In this document: positions 1 to 4,726 of the stretch, one piece after another
Position numbering within the stretch: position 1 is the stretch's first letter
Layout of the letters: every line of letters begins with the position of its first letter
Assembly: GCA_015064195.1 (NCBI GenBank)
Contig: SVSO01000140.1
Location: forward strand, 1-7,652
From: Oscillospiraceae bacterium
GTDB lineage: Bacteria > Bacillota_A > Clostridia > Oscillospirales > CAG-272
Reading direction: 5' to 3'
DNA: 7,652 bases
The notes under the pieces: generated by a model
The model's database searches: none
What the model saw: only the letters and a program-made list of their open reading frames with translations
Told to the model about the DNA's origin: nothing
Made by a program: the position numbers and the translations under genes

Positions 1-6
1 AATGCG

Positions 7-21
7 GAAACAAACTGTTTC
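7..21. promoter_or_regulatory. Operator-like palindrome, copy 1
   Basis: This is a perfect inverted repeat, GAAACA-AAC-TGTTTC, with 6-bp arms and a 3-bp centre. It lies just downstream of the -10 box of the leftward promoter at 28-56 and would overlap its transcription start near 21. A 13-of-15 match to the second copy at 64-78 marks it as a probable binding site for a repressor of the gene off the left edge. The regulator is unknown; the site lacks the central CG usual for LacI-family operators. Confidence 0.5.
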
Positions 22-27
22 AATAAT

Positions 28-56
28 ATTCTAACACAAGTTCAAGCTTTTGTCAA
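28..56 (-). promoter_or_regulatory. Consensus sigma-70/sigma-A promoter firing leftward
   Basis: Read on the minus strand, TTGACA (56-51) is followed after exactly 17 bases by TAGAAT (33-28), a near-perfect housekeeping promoter. The predicted start is near position 21, so the transcript leaves the window at its left end and its gene is not seen. Operator-like palindromes at 7-21 and 64-78 flank it, suggesting repression at the start site and from an upstream position. Confidence 0.65.
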
Positions 57-63
57 GAGGTAT

Positions 64-78
64 GATACAAATTGTTTC
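64..78. promoter_or_regulatory. Operator-like palindrome, copy 2
   Basis: GATACA-AAT-TGTTTC is an imperfect version (5 of 6 arm pairs) of the palindrome at 7-21, with the flanking CA also conserved on the right side. Its centre is 57 bp from the centre of copy 1, and it sits about 8 bp upstream of the -35 box of the leftward promoter. The two copies bracket the promoter, an arrangement typical of a repressor that binds two sites and may loop the DNA. Confidence 0.45.
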
Positions 79-262
79 AGATGTTTTCTTTGTTTCCTGC
101 GGGGCAGATTTTGGGCGGTGAACAGCCGTCACAAAGCGGCTCACGCGGCGATTGCGGGAGGATATTTTGTGCGGCGGAAACTTGTTCGATAGAGAAGAAA
201 AAACGCCTGTGTGCCTTTTACGGCGGTCATAAGCATAGGTGCGCGTTTCAGAACCATATTGA
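79..262. other. Region with no recognisable gene
   Basis: I see no convincing gene here. One plus-strand frame is open from a TTG at 72 to 314, but its translation is Cys/Gly/Arg-rich, has no ribosome binding site and matches no family I recognise. The first half (about 100-200) is visibly richer in G and C than the stretch from about 280 to 480. It may be the upstream control region of the leftward gene plus decayed sequence. Confidence 0.4.
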
Positions 263-649
263 TGTAGAAATGAAATTGCTTATATCCACCGCGAAAAAAT
301 CGGAATACAAATAGGAAGATGTAGAAAAAATATATGTCAGTACAATTTCAAAAATGTTGAGGCGGAGAGATGTGATTATATCTGTTACATTCATGAGGAA
401 TCTCGCTGTGTCATCATCTGGAATCAATCACATGGGCGGCACAATCTAAGACGAATTTTTAATGAAAAAGCAGATATGTCAATGACAGGGATCCATGTAG
501 TTTGCGGGATCCCTTTTCTATATACGACCGCGATTCCGTTGAATTACAAAAAACTAAAAGCATATTTCCCGCAGGACTATACAGCCAAACAATGCGAGAC
601 AGCTTTGTGGGAAATACTCGACCAATGGCATCAGAATCAATGTGCATGA
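263..649 (+). other. Unassigned open frame, possible gene remnant
   Basis: This frame is open for 128 codons after a stop at 260-262 and ends with TGA at 647-649, only 4 bases before the hairpin at 653-687. The only ATG starts are at 476 and 482, which would give 57 or 55 residues, and neither has a clear ribosome binding site. The later translation is protein-like (for example the run CGIPFLYTTAIPLNYKKLKA followed by a probable amphipathic helix ETALWEILDQW), but I do not recognise a family. It could be the 3' part of a gene that lost its start, a small gene beginning at 476, or chance. Against it, a terminator-like hairpin (487-514) lies inside the frame and other frames are open here too. 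Confidence 0.22.
487..514 (+). terminator. Possible Rho-independent terminator
   Basis: AGGGATCC (487-494) pairs perfectly with GGATCCCT (507-514) across a 12-base loop, and the plus strand continues TTTC. This would suit an intrinsic terminator of a rightward transcript, although the U tract is short and no upstream gene is identified. If the open frame at 263-649 is a real gene, this hairpin would be inside it, so the two calls compete. Confidence 0.3.
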
Positions 650-652
650 ATA

Positions 653-687
653 CAGCTTGCAGCGGACTTTTTGTCAGCTGCAAGCTG
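653..687. terminator. Strong hairpin at the 3' end of lacI, possibly bidirectional
   Basis: CAGCTTGCAGC (653-663) pairs perfectly over 11 bp with GCTGCAAGCTG (677-687). A further 3-bp GAC/GTC stem lies above one mismatch, with a five-base loop. It begins 4 bases after the stop of the plus-strand frame ending at 649 and 5 bases beyond the lacI stop on the minus strand, so it is well placed to end transcripts from both sides. On the plus strand it is followed by CTTTTC; on the minus strand there is no U tract, so termination of lacI may be inefficient. Confidence 0.45.
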
Positions 688-691
688 CTTT

Positions 692-1654
692 TCAACCTGT
701 TTCCCGCACGACCAGCTCATATTCCATCATAATATGCTGCACGGGCGCATCCGGCTTGCGGATGCGGCGGATGAGCAGTTCCACCATCGTATCGCCCAGC
801 TTGTTGTAATCCAAGCTGAGTGTCGTCAGCCCCATTCGGTAGTTGCCGGTGGCGGTGATGTTGTCCATGCCGATGACGGCGAGGTCGTGGGGAACATCGA
901 TTCCGGCTGCAAAGGCGGCGTTGAGTAAGCCGAATGCGATGTAGTCATACGCGCAGATGATGGCATCCGGCGGCTCGTCAAGCACCATCAGCTTCTCGAA
1001 GCCGTCCGCGCCTGCCTGCGCGAAGCGCAGCGCAGAGCGGTAGATATAGCGGTTATCAGTGGGAATACCAAGCTCGGCCATCACCTGACGGAAGGCGAAT
1101 TCCTTACGCTGTGTATTCATCTCTCCGGCAAAAGCGATGCGGCTGCGGCCTTTTTCCATGAGATGCATGATTGCCTTTCGGAAACCATCATACCGTGAAA
1201 CCGAAACAGAATCAAACTGATCGGATTCCGTGTACTTGATCGTGGGGATGCCGGTTTGTTTCAGTGTGTCAAAAATCTCAAATTTTATTGATGTCAAATT
1301 TATAATACCGCACAGTCCATGGATCGATCGAATCAATCTCGGCAGGCGCTGAATCATCGGCCTGTCATATTCGTATGTTGTAGATAAAACATCAAACCCA
1401 TGCTCCCAAAGTGACCTGCAGAGAAAACTCAGGATATTTGCATAGTATTCGCTTCTGTATTCATCTGTGATCACCAGCACGGTATTTCCGGTCGGTTCCT
1501 TCCTGCAGCTGTGAATCATTCCGTGTTTGGCTGCCGCATGCAGGATCTTTTCCCGCACATCCGCGCTGATCGTGGTCACGCCGCGCAGCGCCTTTGACAC
1601 GGTCGCCTGTGTGCATCCGCATAGCTCGGCCAGCTCCTTTTGTGTCATGAACAT
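692..1654 (-). CDS. LacI-family transcriptional regulator
   Basis: A DNA-binding sugar-responsive regulator of 320 residues, about the usual size for LacI/GalR proteins. Residues 4-25 form the helix-turn-helix (TQKELAELCGCTQATVSKAL, with the hallmark TVSKALRG), followed by the third helix SADVREKILHAA. The effector-binding domain follows from about residue 57, with typical late motifs DAIICAYDYIAFGLL and DLAVIGMDNI. The hinge is unusual: the stretch after the HTH reads MIHSCRKEPTGNT, about three residues shorter than in LacI and without the PN-x-x-A-x-x-L pattern. The start at 1654 was chosen because AAAGGA lies 5 bases upstream. A second ATG at 1648 (318 residues) is equally compatible with the domain; an upstream in-frame start at 1702 is rejected because it precedes the promoter. 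The gene is divergent from the binding-protein operon, so it is probably its local repressor and autoregulated. Effector unknown. Confidence 0.93.
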   Translation of the reverse strand: MFMTQKELAELCGCTQATVSKALRGVTTISADVREKILHAAAKHGMIHSCRKEPTGNTVLVITDEYRSEYYANILSFLCRSLWEHGFDVLSTTYEYDRPMIQRLPRLIRSIHGLCGIINLTSIKFEIFDTLKQTGIPTIKYTESDQFDSVSVSRYDGFRKAIMHLMEKGRSRIAFAGEMNTQRKEFAFRQVMAELGIPTDNRYIYRSALRFAQAGADGFEKLMVLDEPPDAIICAYDYIAFGLLNAAFAAGIDVPHDLAVIGMDNITATGNYRMGLTTLSLDYNKLGDTMVELLIRRIRKPDAPVQHIMMEYELVVRETG

Positions 1655-1673
1655 CACCGTCCTTTCTGCATTT

Positions 1674-1702
1674 ATTATACTACAATTTTTGTTCATTGTC
1701 AA
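1674..1702 (-). promoter_or_regulatory. Promoter of the LacI-family gene
   Basis: On the minus strand TTGACA (1702-1697) and TATAAT (1679-1674) are separated by exactly 17 bases, both hexamers matching consensus perfectly. The expected start is near 1667, leaving a leader of only about 13 bases that is almost entirely the ribosome binding site (AGAAAGGA). A promoter this strong for a repressor gene is consistent with autoregulation, with the palindrome at 1706-1717 directly upstream of the -35 box. Confidence 0.8.
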
Positions 1703-1705
1703 GTA

Positions 1706-1717
1706 AGGAATATTCCT
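1706..1717. promoter_or_regulatory. Perfect 12-bp palindrome, candidate operator
   Basis: AGGAATATTCCT is a perfect inverted repeat lying 3 bases upstream of the -35 box of the leftward lacI promoter. Its position suggests a regulator site. It has a central AT rather than the CG step usual for LacI-family operators, so the divergent LacI protein may or may not be the binder. Confidence 0.35.
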
Positions 1718-1735
1718 GATATAAATTATTCACAT

Positions 1736-1744
1736 TGCTATAAT
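1736..1744 (+). promoter_or_regulatory. Possible second rightward promoter (extended -10)
   Basis: TGCTATAAT is an extended -10 element (TG-N-TATAAT) with a predicted start near 1751, about 105 bases upstream of the binding-protein ATG. No good -35 hexamer is found 16-18 bases upstream, but extended -10 promoters can work without one. It would give a longer leader than the main promoter at 1791-1819. Confidence 0.3.
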
Positions 1745-1768
1745 CGTCCGGAAAGAAATTGTGGATGT

Positions 1769-1785
1769 ATCTGAAATTGTCAGAT
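1769..1785. promoter_or_regulatory. Inverted repeat upstream of the operon promoter, candidate operator
   Basis: ATCTGA and TCAGAT form a perfect 6-bp inverted repeat around a 5-base centre (AATTG). It ends 5 bases before the -35 box of the rightward promoter at 1791-1819. A site here could serve an activator or a repressor of the operon. Its sequence differs from the palindrome at 1706-1717, so the two would not obviously bind the same protein. Confidence 0.35.
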
Positions 1786-1790
1786 GTGAC

Positions 1791-1819
1791 TTGACAAATC
1801 CGGGGAAATAGTCTATAAT
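1791..1819 (+). promoter_or_regulatory. Main promoter of the binding-protein operon
   Basis: TTGACA (1791-1796) and TATAAT (1814-1819) with exactly 17 bases between them form a perfect consensus sigma-70/sigma-A promoter. The predicted start near 1826 gives a 30-base leader. Because it starts transcription there, the in-frame GTG at 1826 is not a plausible start codon. Confidence 0.85.
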
Positions 1820-1855
1820 AAGCGCGTGGCCATAAAAATATCAGGAGATGATAAC

Positions 1856-3337
1856 ATGAAAAAAAGACTATCCCCCCGACTGATCGCAGCGCTGCTGCTG
1901 ACCGCGCTGCTCGCATCCTGCGGTGAAGGCGCGACTTCCACCGACACCACTACGTCTGAAAGCGATACAGAAACAACGCCCGTTGAAACCGAAATAACAC
2001 CGGACCTTCCCGACAAGGATTGGAGCGGCAGAGAATTCCGCGTGCTGGGATATGCCGCACCGACCTATACCCAGTTCTCAAACTTTGAAATTGACACAGA
2101 AGCCGAAAACGGCGAAGTGGTCAACGATGCCATTTTCCGCCGGAATGCAGCGATCGAAGACAGATACAATGTGGAGATCGTACAGACACTGGACAGCTCC
2201 GAGACAGAAGGTCAGCAGGCTACAACACCTGTTATCCGCAAACTGGTTCTGGCAAATGAGGATGCATACGATCTGGTTTTCCTGCCGGTAGGATCCTGCG
2301 GCACAGTCGTGCGCGAAAAGCTTTTATATAATCTGAATGCTGTGGATTACATTGATATGGAACATCCGTGGTGGAATCAGACGGTACGCGAAGACCTTGA
2401 AATCGATGGCAAGCTCTTTCTCGCGGCCAGCGATTTTTCCCTGCGCGACAAGAACCGTGCGTATATCATGACAGTCAATCTTGATCTGCTTGATGATTTC
2501 GATCTGCAGCACCCCGTTGAGCTGGTGCGTGACGGTACATGGACGCTCGATGTATTCAATTCGTACGCAACAACGGTTGCCGGCGATCTCAACGGCAACG
2601 GTGAAGTAGATCCGGAAGACCGCTTCGGTTACGGCATCGACAGCGCCAACGGCTTTGCGGCACTGGTTTACGGCGGCGATGTGAAGCTCCTTGAAAACGA
2701 AAACGGCACGCTCGTACCGAATACCAATACCGAACATACTGTGGATGTCATCGACAAGGTGCTGGAAGTCTTCTCTCAGAAGAACATCGCCTACTGGCCC
2801 AAGGACTGGAAAAAGTCGAACGCGGAAAACAATACGATCTCCTCTGAAATCGCTTATGCAGGCAGAGTACTCTTCCGGACTTCATTCACACATTCACTCC
2901 AGTCTTATTCCGCAAATGCCACGTCGGATTACGCCATCATCCCATTCCCCAAGTATGACGAGGAACAGGATGGCTACTACTCCTATGCCGATCCATACGG
3001 TATGCTCTTCGGAATTCCGATCACCACACCCGAACCGGAATTCGCTGGCTTTATGCTGGAAGCACTCTCCTATGAAGCGACGGAAACCTCTTTGAACGCA
3101 TATTATGAGGTCGCCTGCAAGACCAAGTATACCTACGATCCCGACAGCGCAGAAATGCTCGACCTCATCTTCGACGGAATCCGCTATGAGCCGGCGGTTG
3201 TTTACAAAATCCGCGGCAATGACCTCATCAGCAAGAACTGTGAGAGCAGAAAGAACAGCTTTGTAACATCGTTTGCTTCGACGGAATCCGCGATGCTCGC
3301 CGATCTTGAGAAGCTGATGGAAGATATCAGTGATTAA
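1856..3337 (+). CDS. ABC transporter extracellular substrate-binding lipoprotein (sugar type)
   Basis: A 493-residue binding protein anchored to the outer face of the membrane, expected to deliver an oligosaccharide to an ABC importer. Residues 1-22 are a lipoprotein signal: MKKR, a hydrophobic core (LIAALLLTALLA) and lipobox LASC with Cys22 as the lipidated residue. Residues 26-50 are a Thr/Ser/Glu-rich linker typical of Firmicute surface lipoproteins. The mature domain starts at about 55 (WSGREFRVLGY) and has features of family 1 binding proteins: NGEVVNDAIFRRNAAIEDRYNVEI near 85-108 and YDLVFLPVG near 138-145. A calcium-loop-like segment DLNGNGEVDPED lies at 244-255. AGGAG at 1843-1847 stands 8 bases before the chosen ATG; the upstream GTG at 1826 coincides with the predicted transcription start. 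The next gene follows after 18 bases, so they are co-transcribed. No permease or ATPase gene is present in the window. Substrate unknown. Confidence 0.9.
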   Translation: MKKRLSPRLIAALLLTALLASCGEGATSTDTTTSESDTETTPVETEITPDLPDKDWSGREFRVLGYAAPTYTQFSNFEIDTEAENGEVVNDAIFRRNAAIEDRYNVEIVQTLDSSETEGQQATTPVIRKLVLANEDAYDLVFLPVGSCGTVVREKLLYNLNAVDYIDMEHPWWNQTVREDLEIDGKLFLAASDFSLRDKNRAYIMTVNLDLLDDFDLQHPVELVRDGTWTLDVFNSYATTVAGDLNGNGEVDPEDRFGYGIDSANGFAALVYGGDVKLLENENGTLVPNTNTEHTVDVIDKVLEVFSQKNIAYWPKDWKKSNAENNTISSEIAYAGRVLFRTSFTHSLQSYSANATSDYAIIPFPKYDEEQDGYYSYADPYGMLFGIPITTPEPEFAGFMLEALSYEATETSLNAYYEVACKTKYTYDPDSAEMLDLIFDGIRYEPAVVYKIRGNDLISKNCESRKNSFVTSFASTESAMLADLEKLMEDISD

Positions 3338-3355
3338 CGGCAGGAGGCAGAACTC

Positions 3356-4654
3356 ATGATAAGCGTAAACGACTACCGCTGCACAACCGACAGCGAAACT
3401 TTAGAAGCAGCGATTGCAGCCCGCACCGCCGACGGCATCGTCGTGATTCCGCCGCGCGTTTCTGACATCGAGCCGGAGCGCACATACTGGCTCATCGACC
3501 GGGCAATTCTCATTCCCGAAAATACCACCATCGTTCTGCAGAACTGTAAAATCAAGCTGTCCGACCGCTGCCGTGACAACTTCTTCCGCTCGGCAAACTG
3601 CGGCATTGGCATCGAATTTCCGGAGCCTATCCGAAATATCCATCTCCGCGGCGAGGGGCTGTGCATCCTTGAAGGTGCCGACCATCCGAGAGCGGTGGGC
3701 GATGGCTCCAAGATTCTGAAAAATCCCTGTCCGTACCGTGATGAGGATATCCTCAAATATGCGGATTATGTTGATGAAGACCGCAGACAGTCCGGCAAGC
3801 TGAACTGGAACGATCACCACGCCTATTCCTACGGCACGGATGCCGGTAAAGAGGGCGAATCCCAATACGGTGACTGGCGCGGCATTGGTGTGCTGTTTGC
3901 CAACGCGGAGAATTTCTCCATCTCAGGGCTGCGGCTTGTTCGCACACACGGCTGGGGCATCTCAATGGAAGCCTGCTCCCACGGCTATGTCAGCAAGATC
4001 GACTTCGATTCTCATATGTATGGAAATGTTGACGGCATGGATATGAATATGGAGAATCAGGACGGTGTGAATCTGCGCAACGGCTGTCACGATATCATCG
4101 TCTCGGATATCACCGGACAGACAGGTGATGATGTTGTTGCGTTGACTGCAATAGCGAACCCGAATTACGAGCCCGGCGGCAGTCTGCGTAATACGCATGT
4201 AATGCACAACGACTGGACGAAGCGCGAGCGGGACATCCACGATGTCATCATCCGCAACGTCGTTGCACACTCGTACCATTGCTATGAGGTTCGCCTGCTT
4301 CCGAGCAATGCGAGCGTCTATAATATTGTCATTGACGGTGTTATTGATACCGCGCCGACGCTCGATCATGAAAGCCACGGAACGATCCTGCTGGGTGACA
4401 GCTCCTATGGCGATTTCAGCAAAATGGAGAAGATGATGAACGATCTGCGGAACATTACGATTTCCAACTGCATCTGCGGCAACCTGTCGAAGTCCAGCAA
4501 CGAAGGCAAGGCCATCATGCTGGAAGGATATCTGAAGGATTCCACGATCACCAATGTGATCAACAAGAATCCGGCACATCCGGTGATCACCGTCAAGCGC
4601 GAGGAAGGACTTATCAATGTGACAGCGTCCGGCCTTGTCACTGCAAACAAGTAA
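3356..4654 (+). CDS. Right-handed beta-helix protein related to GH28 (polygalacturonase-like)
   Basis: A 432-residue parallel beta-helix protein, probably a glycoside hydrolase acting on a uronic-acid or rhamnogalacturonan-type oligosaccharide. Repeating helix-coil segments are visible, such as ENFSISGLRLVRTHGWGI (185-202), HDIIVSDITGQTGDD (245-259), HDVIIRNVVAHSY (295-307) and RNITISNCICGN (365-376). The GH28 catalytic Asp pattern is present: NQDG with Asp236, and GDD with Asp258/Asp259 about 22 residues later, the spacing known for polygalacturonases. The later GH28 Gly-His and Arg-x-Lys motifs are not evident; the nearest is HCYEVRLL (308-315). There is no signal peptide and about nine cysteines, so it is likely cytoplasmic. 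AGGAGG at 3342-3347 lies 8 bases before the ATG. It is co-transcribed with the binding protein, and a hairpin follows its stop. Activity could be hydrolysis or, if the helix has diverged, lyase or epimerase. Confidence 0.82.
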   Translation: MISVNDYRCTTDSETLEAAIAARTADGIVVIPPRVSDIEPERTYWLIDRAILIPENTTIVLQNCKIKLSDRCRDNFFRSANCGIGIEFPEPIRNIHLRGEGLCILEGADHPRAVGDGSKILKNPCPYRDEDILKYADYVDEDRRQSGKLNWNDHHAYSYGTDAGKEGESQYGDWRGIGVLFANAENFSISGLRLVRTHGWGISMEACSHGYVSKIDFDSHMYGNVDGMDMNMENQDGVNLRNGCHDIIVSDITGQTGDDVVALTAIANPNYEPGGSLRNTHVMHNDWTKRERDIHDVIIRNVVAHSYHCYEVRLLPSNASVYNIVIDGVIDTAPTLDHESHGTILLGDSSYGDFSKMEKMMNDLRNITISNCICGNLSKSSNEGKAIMLEGYLKDSTITNVINKNPAHPVITVKREEGLINVTASGLVTANK

Positions 4655-4664
4655 TCCTATCAGC

Positions 4665-4708
4665 AAACCGTCGGAATGCGTGTCCTTCCGACGGTTTCTA
4701 TTATTTAT
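4665..4708 (+). terminator. Rho-independent terminator or attenuator inside the operon
   Basis: AAACCGTCGGAA (4665-4676) pairs perfectly over 12 bp with TTCCGACGGTTT (4686-4697) around a 9-base loop. The following bases, CTATTATTTATC, are U-rich in RNA. The hairpin begins 10 bases after the stop of the beta-helix gene. Only 29 bases separate its stem from the next start codon, with no visible promoter between them, so the downstream genes probably depend on read-through. Confidence 0.8.
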
Positions 4709-4726
4709 CGAAAGTGAGGCGGCATT

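Noticed and set aside
72..314. Plus-strand open frame of 80 codons starting at TTG
   Set aside because: It overlaps the operator-like site, has no ribosome binding site, and gives a low-complexity translation unlike any family I know.
459..695. Minus-strand open frame of 78 codons just beyond lacI
   Set aside because: It runs across both hairpins and overlaps the lacI stop, has no ribosome binding site, and competes with the more protein-like plus-strand frame.
1250..1264. TTTGTTTCAG resembling half of the left-edge operator motif
   Set aside because: Only one half-site matches and it is inside the lacI coding sequence, so chance is the simpler explanation.
1747..1752. TCCGGA palindrome with a central CG between the divergent promoters
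   Set aside because: The symmetry does not extend beyond 6 bp, too short to call an operator.
1826..1855. Ten-codon N-terminal extension of the binding protein from GTG
   Set aside because: The GTG coincides with the predicted transcription start, and the ATG at 1856 has a proper ribosome binding site and starts a textbook lipoprotein signal peptide.
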